Below are positions 7,862-15,443 of a stretch of DNA of 25,771 nucleotides, in pieces (the stretch's first letter is position 1; every line of letters begins with the position of its first letter). A program made the translations under genes and the position numbers. The stretch spans positions 1 through 25,771 of the forward strand of contig QIFJ01000285.1 in the NCBI GenBank assembly GCA_003229755.1, given 5' to 3'. The notes beneath the pieces were generated by a model. That model was not told where the DNA came from, made no database searches, and saw only the letters and a program-made list of their open reading frames with translations. Source of the DNA: Pseudomonadota bacterium (GTDB lineage: Bacteria > BMS3Abin14).

Positions 7862-7996
7862 TCAGACGGACAGGCGCTTTCTTCCCCTGGCCCGTCTTCG
7901 TTTCATTATCAATCGACCTGACCTTGTTCTCATCCGAAGCCTGAACCCGTGTGTTCTCTTCCGGGAAATGTTGCTCGGCTGGTATGTTCTTTTCAA
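7862..7996 (-). CDS. rpmH: Large ribosomal subunit protein bL34 (RpmH)
   Basis: The 44-aa product starts MKRTYQPSNISRKRTHGFRL and ends RRRARGRKRLSV, the classic bL34 sequence, a small highly basic protein of the 50S subunit. The start codon is TTG at 7996, preceded by a perfect AGGAGG (8009-8004) with a 7-nt spacer, which fixes the start. The gene is easily missed because it is short, uses TTG, and lies in a different frame inside the long open form of rnpA. The stop is 11 bp before the TTG start proposed for rnpA. Confidence 0.95.
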   Translation of the reverse strand: MKRTYQPSNISRKRTHGFRLRMRTRSGRLIMKRRRARGRKRLSV

Positions 7997-8365
7997 GGTG
8001 TTTCCTCCTGCTATTTCTATCCCACGTTATAGGGGTTTTCTTTTTGGTCATCTGTAACCTGTGTGCCTGCAAAATAAAAAGGAACGAGATTATATAACAG
8101 AGAAATTTAGGTTATTCAAGGATATAGTATAGCCCTTTGGTAGAGGTAGGAGGATGAAAATTAATAAGTTGATAGTTGTTGGTTGCTGGTTTGCTTGGAA
8201 CTTGGAACTCCACACTTAAGCGTGGCTTGCTGACTACAAGATGCTGTGCTTTCAAATCGGTCACCCACTATGAAACGAAAAAAGTTTAATTTTGCAGCCC
8301 GAATCACTCAATTTCGCTTGCCCAAATCTGAACCCATCTGATATACAGAACCTTACCCCTACTGA
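7997..8365. other. Non-coding gap left of the dnaA upstream region
   Basis: Apart from the open rnpA extension (to 8072), I see no gene. The stretch 8160-8215 is a low-complexity GTTGGTTGCTGGTTTGCTTGG run of the kind common in the other gaps. The divergent promoters of the rpmH group and of dnaA must lie between 8000 and 8670, but I cannot place them with confidence. Confidence 0.45.
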
Positions 8366-8453
8366 GGAGGGTGCCGGGAGGAATCCAGGATGCCGAAGTC
8401 GGCAGTTGGGTCCGGCTGGCCGGCGGTGAGAGCAACCTCTCTCCACGACTGCC
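8366..8453 (+). ncRNA. Candidate structured RNA upstream of dnaA, family unknown
   Basis: The segment can form a compact three-way junction. GGCAGT (8401-8406) pairs with ACTGCC (8448-8453), enclosing CCGG/CCGG around CTGG (8412-8423) and GGTGAGAG/CTCTCTCC around CAAC (8425-8444). A further hairpin TGCCG-AAGT-CGGCA (8391-8404) competes with the outer stem. An 9-T run begins at about 8481, but no terminator stem lies directly before it. Local GC is clearly higher than in the flanks. I do not recognise it as tRNA, SRP RNA, 6S RNA, RNase P RNA or a known riboswitch. The sense strand is uncertain because the stems pair on both strands. Confidence 0.35.
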
Positions 8454-8583
8454 AAAAGGTTTTAAGTTACCGATAAATCATTTTTTTTTACTATCATTCC
8501 ACAAATCTACAGGTGTCGGTGACAATGCCCCTCAGGTAGTCGTTATAAAGCCGTAAATTACTATTATTTAAAGTGTTTTTAGC

Positions 8584-8603
8584 CTTTCCACACCTGTGGA
8601 AAA
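8584..8603. promoter_or_regulatory. Inverted pair of DnaA boxes upstream of dnaA
   Basis: CTTTCCACA (8584-8592) and, inverted, TGTGGAAAA (8595-8603; TTTTCCACA on the other strand) match the DnaA box TTATCCACA at 7/9 and 8/9. Together they form the palindrome TTTCCACA-CC-TGTGGAAA. The position 70 bp before dnaA fits autoregulation of dnaA or one half of a bipartite origin. Confidence 0.65.
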
Positions 8604-8672
8604 CCCTGTGTGTAAGTAAAGAGCGTACAGACATCGTTCTGTCGGCTCAAAACCTTTGGAATTGAACGGAAA

Positions 8673-10034
8673 ATGCCTGCTGCCGATTTGTGGAATAGAG
8701 TTCTCGACTCTCTTGAGGACGAGGTAAACGCTCACATATATAACACCTGGTTCGGTCCCCTCGAGCCTAAATCCCTGGATAACAAGAACCTGGTTCTGGA
8801 GGCACCTCATTCTTTCATCCGTGACTGGATAGAGGAAAACTATATAACCACTATGACAAAATCGGTTCAGTCCCTGTCCGGCAAGAAACTGGCTGTTAAG
8901 ATAGTTGTCGGGGGTGGGGCCATAAACGAGCCTGGGGTAGCTGAACCCGAACCCACAGAGGATACAGCGATCACCCACCCTTCCGAATATCACAATGCAA
9001 AGTCAAACAATAGAAGCCTGAATCCAAAATATACCTTTGACTCCTTTGTCGTGGGTTCCTCGAACCAGTTTGCCCATGCAGCTGCTATGGCGGTCGCAGA
9101 GCACCCTGCAAGGTCTTACAATCCTCTTTTTGTTTACGGAGGTGTCGGTCTCGGGAAAACCCACCTCATGCACGCCATTGGACATCACGTATTGAAACAC
9201 GACCCCTCTTCCAAGCTCTGTTACCTGTCCTCGGAAAGATTCATGAACGACCTGATAAACTCTCTGAGGTTTGACCGCATGGTTCAGTTCAGAGAGATGT
9301 ACAGGAACATGGATGTTTTGTTGGTAGACGATATTCAGTTCATAGCCGGGAAGGAAAGAACCCAGGAGGAATTCTTCCACACCTTTAATACTCTCTTTGA
9401 TTCTCACAAACAGATAGTGGTTTCATCTGATAAGTTCCCAAAAGAGATCCCCGACCTGGAAGAGCGCCTGCGCTCCCGTTTTGAATGGGGTCTTGTAGCG
9501 GACATACAACCTCCGGACCTGGAAACAAAAGTTGCCATCCTGGAGAAAAAAGCAGAGCTTTCCGGCATCTCTCTTCCGAAGCAGGTCTCTCTTTTCATGG
9601 CGGAAAACACAACGTCCAACATCAGGGAGCTCGAAGGTTACCTGCTGCGGGTTGTTGCCTTTGCCACCATCAAGAAAGCAAAATTTATAACCATGGAGTT
9701 GGTCGAGGAAGCCCTGAAAAACTTCATCGACCAGAAACAGAAGATCATTACTGTGGACCAGATACAGAAAGAGGTTGCCGGTTTTTACAACCTCAAGATA
9801 AGCGACCTGAAATCCAAAAAGAAAAACAAAGCCCTCATCCTGCCGCGGCACGGAGCCATGTTCCTTACTCGGCGCCTTACCGATCTCTCTCTTCCTGAGA
9901 TCGGTAGACAGTTCGGGGGAAGGGATCATACTACTGTTATGCATGCCCTGCAAAAGGTGGAAAACATACTCGGGAACGACCCTGGTTATGAGAGGACAAT
10001 GGATACCCTCACCAGGAAGATCGAAGACCTATAA
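8673..10034 (+). CDS. dnaA: Chromosomal replication initiator protein DnaA
   Basis: DnaA binds DnaA boxes at oriC, unwinds the adjacent DNA and loads the replicative helicase. The 453 aa show an N-terminal helicase-interaction domain (LWNRVLDSLEDEVN; TWFGPLEP), a variable linker (about 80-115), and an AAA+ domain with Walker A GGVGLGKT (156-163), Walker B LLVDDIQF (Asp 219/220) and sensor region LRSRFEWGL. A C-terminal helix-turn-helix domain carries the signature GGRDHTTVMHA. The start is ATG at 8673 (MPAADLW). It begins the rightward dnaA-dnaN-recF-gyrB-gyrA group. Confidence 0.98.
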   Translation: MPAADLWNRVLDSLEDEVNAHIYNTWFGPLEPKSLDNKNLVLEAPHSFIRDWIEENYITTMTKSVQSLSGKKLAVKIVVGGGAINEPGVAEPEPTEDTAITHPSEYHNAKSNNRSLNPKYTFDSFVVGSSNQFAHAAAMAVAEHPARSYNPLFVYGGVGLGKTHLMHAIGHHVLKHDPSSKLCYLSSERFMNDLINSLRFDRMVQFREMYRNMDVLLVDDIQFIAGKERTQEEFFHTFNTLFDSHKQIVVSSDKFPKEIPDLEERLRSRFEWGLVADIQPPDLETKVAILEKKAELSGISLPKQVSLFMAENTTSNIRELEGYLLRVVAFATIKKAKFITMELVEEALKNFIDQKQKIITVDQIQKEVAGFYNLKISDLKSKKKNKALILPRHGAMFLTRRLTDLSLPEIGRQFGGRDHTTVMHALQKVENILGNDPGYERTMDTLTRKIEDL

Positions 10035-10505
10035 GTCTTCTTCTCTTTGGTGAAAAGTTGTTGTTAACCCACTGGATAAGTCTATGGAAAGATTTGTAGA
10101 AAAATATTGTCATGGTGTTTCTGTGGATTAATAAAATATATCCTCATATTCTCCCACAGAATCATCCACACCTGTTTTTCTTTACTTCCGAACATTTATA
10201 GACATTTCCCCGGAATACACAGTTACTTCTTTACCTACTACTATATTTTATTTATAATTAAAAGAAGTGTTAAGTGACACTTACGGTGAGAAGCAGCTTT
10301 CGAAAAATCACACCATTATCATGAGCACCGTTTGTGCTGCGACAGAGCAACAGCGGGACAATTATTCTCTCACACAAAAGCTCGAAGAATTTATTTCAAG
10401 TAAATGATATATCATCGAAGACATACAGCACTGTCAGGGTGTGTTTGTATTATCGAAGCAGGGGGCCGACTCTGATGTTTATAAACCAAGAACAGGAGGT
10501 CTGTA
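10035..10505. other. Probable oriC (dnaA-dnaN spacer)
   Basis: This is a 471-bp AT-rich spacer without a gene. DnaA-box-like sites are TGTGGATTA (10122-10130, inverted, 8/9), TCATCCACA (10162-10170, 8/9) and a weak ACTGGATAA (10071-10079, inverted, 7/9). An almost pure A/T stretch at about 10238-10263 is a candidate unwinding element. A short perfect palindrome TAAGTG-A-CACTTA lies at 10271-10283. The promoter of dnaN should also lie here. The location between dnaA and dnaN is a classic site for bacterial oriC; function is inferred. Confidence 0.75.
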
Positions 10506-11624
10506 GTGTTAGCGTTCTCAGTAAATAGGGAAGATTTTCTCCGGGGCCTGTCCCGCGTACAAAATATCGTTGAGAGAAAGAATACGGTTCCTATTCTCAG
10601 CAACGTTTTGTTGGACGGGACAGGGAAAAAGCTCAAATTGCTGGCGACAGACATGGAGGTTGGTCTTTCGGGATACATTGAGGCAGCCACAAAAAGCGAG
10701 GGTGCCGTAACCATTTCGGCGCGAAAGCTGTTTGAAATAATAAAAGAGCTTCCGACGGAGTCTGAAATTACGCTGCAGGTTAAGGAAGATAACGTATCAC
10801 AAATAACTTGCGGTACCTCCTCTTTTGAACTGAAGGGTCTGCCAGCTCAGGATTTTCCAAATCTTCCGGGTTATGAAGACTCTAATTTCTTTTTCCTCGA
10901 TTCCATGGTTTTCAAGGAGATGATAAGGAAAACAATTTACGCGGCATCTACAGATGAGACCAGATACAACCTCACAGGGATACTTTTTTCCATGGAGGAG
11001 GATTCCGGCAAGGGGTTTGTCCGCATGGTGGCAACGGATGGTCACAGACTTGCAATGGTGATCAGGGAGGCCAATGGAAAGATCCGGCCAGGTGAGAGCG
11101 TTGTAATACCCAGGAAATCACTTAACGAGGTTAAACGCCTGCTGGACGAGGGAGACGGTGATATAGAGCTTGACTTCGCAAAACAGCACGGCGTTTTCAG
11201 GAAAAACTCAACAGTGCTTACAACGCGCCTTATAGATATGTCGTTCCCCAGCTATCAACAGGTGGTCCCGAAGGGTGACATGAGCGCTGCTATAGTTTCA
11301 AGGAAAGCCCTTACATCAGCCATTCGAAGGGTGGCCCTTTTGTCATCTGAAAGATCCCGTGCGGTCAAGTTCTCCTTTTCCGGAACATTGCTTACAATCC
11401 ATACCAACAACCCGGACCTGGGAGCGGCAACAGAATCGGTGCCGATCCAATACGACGGCGACGATATGGAAATAACCTTCAATGCCAAGTACATGCTTGA
11501 CACACTCGGGACAATGGATGCAGACGACATTACCGTAAATCTTTCTGATGAGCTAAGCCCTTGCCTGATAACCCAAAAGGAAGACGAAGGATACATAGCG
11601 GTTATCATGCCTATGCGCGTCTGA
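10506..11624 (+). CDS. dnaN: DNA polymerase III subunit beta (sliding clamp)
   Basis: DnaN forms the dimeric ring that holds DNA polymerase III and many repair proteins on DNA. The 372-aa protein has the expected three repeated clamp domains: it begins MLAFSVNREDFLRGLSRVQN and includes KGFVRMVATDGHRLAM. The end AVIMPMRV matches the conserved C-terminal hydrophobic pocket sequence (usual P-M-R end). The start is GTG at 10506, with AGGAGG 7 nt upstream, which decides it. recF begins 2 bp after the stop. Confidence 0.97.
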   Translation: MLAFSVNREDFLRGLSRVQNIVERKNTVPILSNVLLDGTGKKLKLLATDMEVGLSGYIEAATKSEGAVTISARKLFEIIKELPTESEITLQVKEDNVSQITCGTSSFELKGLPAQDFPNLPGYEDSNFFFLDSMVFKEMIRKTIYAASTDETRYNLTGILFSMEEDSGKGFVRMVATDGHRLAMVIREANGKIRPGESVVIPRKSLNEVKRLLDEGDGDIELDFAKQHGVFRKNSTVLTTRLIDMSFPSYQQVVPKGDMSAAIVSRKALTSAIRRVALLSSERSRAVKFSFSGTLLTIHTNNPDLGAATESVPIQYDGDDMEITFNAKYMLDTLGTMDADDITVNLSDELSPCLITQKEDEGYIAVIMPMRV

Positions 11625-11626
11625 GT

Positions 11627-12742
11627 ATGAAGCTTCTCTGGACCGAACTGGACCGATTCAGGAATCTGAAAAAACAGAAGGTTTATCTTCATCCCCGCTT
11701 CAACCTGCTTGTTGGAGGGAATGGTCAGGGCAAGACCAACTTTTTAGAGGCGGTCGGATATCTGGGAACCCTCAAATCCTTCAAGTCAGCGAGTAGGTCA
11801 GAAATGATCGAACATGGTGCCGACATGTGCAGAGTGACCGGCAGATTTGAAAACACACTGACAGGTTGGACAGCCTCTTTCTCACTGGCGCACGATAGCC
11901 GCGATCAGTTTCTTGACGAGAAGAAGATACCATCTCCTGATGAGTACCTGAGGTGGTCGGGAATTGTGAGTTTTATTCCGGAGGATGTAGGTCTGGTCTC
12001 AGGAAGCCCGTCGTCGAGGAGAAAAGCTATTGACAGGGCAATTTTTCAGAAGACGGATGGATACGCTGCTGAATACAGAAAGTTTCTGAGGGTTCTGAGA
12101 AACAGGAATGCGCTCTTAAGGAACCCAGGCGCCTCGAAAGAAGAGTGGAAAAGCTGGACAAGATCCCTTTCCGGCGCTGCCTCCGTGATCATCAAACACA
12201 GAGTCGGACTTCTTTCAGAGATCAACCCTCACATGGAGCGCATCGGCAAAGAGTTGGGCCTTGACGGAAAGCTCAGCCTGGACTACCTTCCCACCTTTTG
12301 CCTGGAGAGCAACGCTTCGAAAGAGGATATTACAGAAGCTCTTGACAAAGGTTTTATGGATGCGAAGACGCGCGACATGGAAGCCTGCCATACTACGGTC
12401 GGACCACACAGGGATGATATAAGTTTTTTTCTTGGTGGACAGAGCCTGGCAAGGTACGGTTCCCAGGGACAGAAGAGAGCCGCCGTTCTCGCTTTTAAAC
12501 TGTCCGTTGCCAAGACCCTGAAAGACAAGCGGGGCAGCTACCCGTTGGTGCTGTTAGATGACGTTGCCTCTGAGCTGGACGAGACAAGAAGAAGGGCCCT
12601 GGGTTCATTGATCACGGAAATAGATGCCCAGTTTGTTGTCACCACGACTGGCGATGACTATATGTTTCTGTCTGACCGCAAGGGATGCGTTATGACGGTA
12701 AAAGACGGGAAAATAGAAAAAATTGGGAACAAGGGAGATTAA
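11627..12742 (+). CDS. recF: DNA replication and repair protein RecF
   Basis: RecF is an SMC/ABC-like ATPase that, with RecO and RecR, loads RecA at single-strand gaps. The 371-aa protein has Walker A GGNGQGKTN (30-38), a signature region SQGQKRAAVLAFKLS and Walker B LVLLDDVASELDE near the C-terminus. I use the ATG at 11627 (MKLLWTELDRFRNL), 2 bp after the dnaN TGA. The upstream in-frame start at 11561 would lie inside dnaN. No strong ribosome binding site is seen, so translation is probably coupled to dnaN. Confidence 0.96.
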   Translation: MKLLWTELDRFRNLKKQKVYLHPRFNLLVGGNGQGKTNFLEAVGYLGTLKSFKSASRSEMIEHGADMCRVTGRFENTLTGWTASFSLAHDSRDQFLDEKKIPSPDEYLRWSGIVSFIPEDVGLVSGSPSSRRKAIDRAIFQKTDGYAAEYRKFLRVLRNRNALLRNPGASKEEWKSWTRSLSGAASVIIKHRVGLLSEINPHMERIGKELGLDGKLSLDYLPTFCLESNASKEDITEALDKGFMDAKTRDMEACHTTVGPHRDDISFFLGGQSLARYGSQGQKRAAVLAFKLSVAKTLKDKRGSYPLVLLDDVASELDETRRRALGSLITEIDAQFVVTTTGDDYMFLSDRKGCVMTVKDGKIEKIGNKGD

Positions 12743-12745
12743 AAC

Positions 12746-15313
12746 TTGGCTGAAACCAAAAAGAAAAAGAATGCTAGAACCGCAAAGATCTCCGGAGGCG
12801 CCGGAAAAACAATCGGAGCCGCGGCAAAGAGGAAAAAAGCATCAAAAGCAGGATCCAAGGTTCAGGTGAAAAAAGCCCCTGCCAGAAAAAAAGCTACCAG
12901 CACAATGCAGGGCAAGATGTACACCGCAAAGGAGATCAAAGTCCTTGAAGGACTGGAAGCGGTTCAGCGCAGACCCGCAATGTACATTGGAAACACTTCC
13001 ACTGAGGGCCTTCATCACCTGGTGTACGAAGTGGTGGATAACAGCATCGATGAAGCCATGGCTGACTACTGCGACAAGATCCTTGTTACTATTAGAGCTG
13101 ATAACAGTGTCATCGTGGAGGATAACGGTCGCGGCATCCCGGTAGACAGACACAAGGAGGCAAAAAAACCCGCCGCGGAAGTTGTTATGACAACCCTTCA
13201 CGCAGGTGGCAAGTTCGAAAGCTCCGCCTACAAAGTATCGGGCGGCCTCCACGGTGTCGGGGTTTCTGTTGTAAATGCTCTTTCCGAGTGGCTCCTCCTG
13301 GAGATCAGGCGGGAGGGGAAAGTCTATCAACAGACCTATAAAAGGGGTAAACCCACCGGAAAGCTTGAAGCTATCGGCAAGACCAGAAAAACCGGGACCA
13401 AAATAACCTTCCTGCCGGACAGCAAGGTCTTTGAGACAACGGAGTACTCCTTCGACATCCTGTCAAAGCGCTTAAGAGAACTCTCCTTCCTTAATGCCGG
13501 CGTATATATAAAGATCGAGGATGAACGGGCGGACAAGAAGAACGAATTCCAGTACAAAGGCGGAATAATTTCTTTTGTGGAGCACCTGAACAGGAACAGG
13601 GCCGTTGTCCACAAGAAACCCATCTCCATATCCGGCAAGAAGGGTGAAGTAGAAGTGGATATCGCCCTCCAGTACAACGACGGTTACGCCGAAAACCTCT
13701 TTTCTTTTGCCAATAATATCAATACCCACGAGGGAGGAAGCCACCTTGTGGGTTTCAAAGCAGCGCTTACCAGGACGGTGAACCACTACGCATCTTCCAA
13801 TAACCTCCTGAAAAATGTAAAGAACGGCCTGACAGGAGACGACATCCGGGAGGGACTTACTGCCGTTATATCTGTGAAGCTTCCCAATCCCCAGTTCGAG
13901 GGACAGACCAAGATGAAGCTGGGCAACAGCGAGATCAAGGGCCTTGTGGAGACACAGGTAAACGAAGGCCTGTCGAACTTTATGGAGGAAAACCCCACTG
14001 TTGCCAGAAAGATAGTGACCAAGGCGAGTGAGGCTGCCAGGGCCCGGGACGCAGCAAGAAAGGCCAAAGAGCTCACCAGGCGAAAGGGTGCTCTTGAGAT
14101 ATCAGATCTCCCTGGAAAGCTGGCCGACTGCCAGACAAAAGACCCTGCTCTGGCGGAACTGTTCCTGGTTGAGGGAGACTCCGCGGGAGGTTCAGCCAAG
14201 CAGGGCCGGGATCGCAGGACACAGGCGATCCTGCCCCTGAGAGGAAAGATCCTGAATGTCGAAAAGGCACGCTTCGACAAGGTTCTGTCCAATCAGGAGA
14301 TCAGGACAATTATCACCGCCCTCGGCTCGGGAGTGGGAAGCGAGGAGTTCGAACCGGCTAAGCTCAGATATCACAAGATAATCATCATGACTGACGCGGA
14401 CGTTGACGGATCCCACATACGAACCCTGCTCCTGACCTTTTTTTACAGGCTGCGCGAACTCATCGAGAGGGGGTTCCTGTATATTGCGCAACCTCCCCTT
14501 TACCGAATAAAGAAGGGCAAAGAGGGTCGATACCTGCAGAACGAGGGGGAGATGAAAAACTTTCTGATCGAGATGGGCGTAAAGGATCTGATCCTTTCTT
14601 CGGTCACCAATAGTGAAAAGCTGGAGGGGAAGATCCTTCTGGATACAGTCAACCGGGCAGTCAGATACACCGAGCTCATGGATCGATTCGACCGCAGGCG
14701 CATCGACGCGAAAGTGCTGTCGGCAATGTCTCTGGAACGGCTTGTGGCAGAAGCCCTTAAGGACAGAAAAAAGTTGGGCCGCGCTCTCAAAAATGTTCAA
14801 ACCTATGTGAGTAATGTCTATCCCGAGATCTTGCCCATGGACGTGGAGCTTGAAAAAGACGAGGAGCACTCCTGCACCATAGCCAGGGTAAAAACCAGGC
14901 GAAACGGGTCGGTGTGGGTCACGACGGTTAACTCCGAGCTCCTGACAAGACCCAAGTATCAGGAAATGATCAGGCTGGGCAAGAGCCTGAAGACCCTGGG
15001 GGAGGAGCTGGTGGTGACCGAAGGCGATGAAGAGCTCCTGAGCACCCGGAGGATCGATGAGTTTGTATCTTTCATCCTGGCCAGAGGCAGGAAAGGCGTT
15101 ACCATACAGCGATACAAGGGCTTGGGAGAGATGAACCCGGGCCAGCTCTGGGAGACTACCATGGATCCAGAGAGGCGGTCCCTTGTGCGGGTTTCAATAG
15201 AAGACGCCGTGGAGGCAGATGAGATATTCACGATACTCATGGGGGATACGGTAGAGCCCAGGCGTGAGTTCATAGAAAAAAACGCACTCAGGGTAAGAAA
15301 TTTAGATATTTAA
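12746..15313 (+). CDS. gyrB: DNA gyrase subunit B with basic N-terminal extension
   Basis: GyrB supplies the ATPase and part of the DNA-cleavage core of gyrase. At 855 aa it has the GHKL ATPase motifs (EVVDNSIDEAM, DNGRGIPVD, GGLHGVGVSVVNALS), TOPRIM motifs EGDSAGGSAKQGRDR and DADVDGSHI, the roughly 170-aa TOPRIM insertion typical of proteobacteria, and the C-terminal RYKGLGEMNP block. The canonical protein begins near MYTAKEIKVLEGLEAV. Before it lie about 55 residues rich in Lys, Ala and Arg (KKAPARKKATS type). The TTG start at 12746 is supported by GGGAG 8 nt upstream and by tight spacing after recF. ATGs at 12906 and 12918 are alternatives giving a standard N-terminus. Confidence 0.96.
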   Translation: MAETKKKKNARTAKISGGAGKTIGAAAKRKKASKAGSKVQVKKAPARKKATSTMQGKMYTAKEIKVLEGLEAVQRRPAMYIGNTSTEGLHHLVYEVVDNSIDEAMADYCDKILVTIRADNSVIVEDNGRGIPVDRHKEAKKPAAEVVMTTLHAGGKFESSAYKVSGGLHGVGVSVVNALSEWLLLEIRREGKVYQQTYKRGKPTGKLEAIGKTRKTGTKITFLPDSKVFETTEYSFDILSKRLRELSFLNAGVYIKIEDERADKKNEFQYKGGIISFVEHLNRNRAVVHKKPISISGKKGEVEVDIALQYNDGYAENLFSFANNINTHEGGSHLVGFKAALTRTVNHYASSNNLLKNVKNGLTGDDIREGLTAVISVKLPNPQFEGQTKMKLGNSEIKGLVETQVNEGLSNFMEENPTVARKIVTKASEAARARDAARKAKELTRRKGALEISDLPGKLADCQTKDPALAELFLVEGDSAGGSAKQGRDRRTQAILPLRGKILNVEKARFDKVLSNQEIRTIITALGSGVGSEEFEPAKLRYHKIIIMTDADVDGSHIRTLLLTFFYRLRELIERGFLYIAQPPLYRIKKGKEGRYLQNEGEMKNFLIEMGVKDLILSSVTNSEKLEGKILLDTVNRAVRYTELMDRFDRRRIDAKVLSAMSLERLVAEALKDRKKLGRALKNVQTYVSNVYPEILPMDVELEKDEEHSCTIARVKTRRNGSVWVTTVNSELLTRPKYQEMIRLGKSLKTLGEELVVTEGDEELLSTRRIDEFVSFILARGRKGVTIQRYKGLGEMNPGQLWETTMDPERRSLVRVSIEDAVEADEIFTILMGDTVEPRREFIEKNALRVRNLDI

Positions 15314-15327
15314 TAATATCTAAATTT
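15298..15327. repeat. Palindrome across the gyrB stop codon
   Basis: AAATTTAGATATT (15298-15310) and AATATCTAAATTT (15315-15327) are perfectly complementary around TAAT, and the gyrB stop is in the loop. It is an AT-only type hairpin and not a classic GC-rich terminator. It could affect read-through to gyrA or mRNA stability. Confidence 0.7.
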
Positions 15328-15342
15328 CAGTTCCGAGTTTCG

Positions 15343-15437
15343 GGTTTCTAGTTTCCAGTAAATTAAATACCTGGCTAATACATTTCCGCTTGAGTCTGGG
15401 GTTGCTAGAAACTAGAAATTAGAAACTAGAAACCAGG
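15343..15437. repeat. Inverted TTTCTAGTTTC repeats between gyrB and gyrA
   Basis: GGTTTCTAGTTTCCAG (15343-15358) faces a run of CTAGAAA units (15405-15437), whose portion TTAGAAACTAGAAACC is complementary at 14 of 16 positions. The run ends a few bases before the gyrA start, and its final CCAGGT supplies the only Shine-Dalgarno-like sequence. This resembles simple intergenic repeats elsewhere in the window. Confidence 0.6.
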
Positions 15438-15443
15438 TAAAAT

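Noticed and set aside
8366..8453. FMN riboswitch, because of GGCCGGCGGTGAGAG
   Set aside because: The other conserved FMN-aptamer blocks (CCGCGAGC, the second GGTG-AATTCC arm and AGTCTGGATGG type) are absent, and the next gene is dnaA rather than a riboflavin gene.
8371..8556. 61-codon frame starting at GTG upstream of dnaA
   Set aside because: GGAGG abuts the GTG with no spacer, no family is recognised, and the sequence is better explained by RNA stems.
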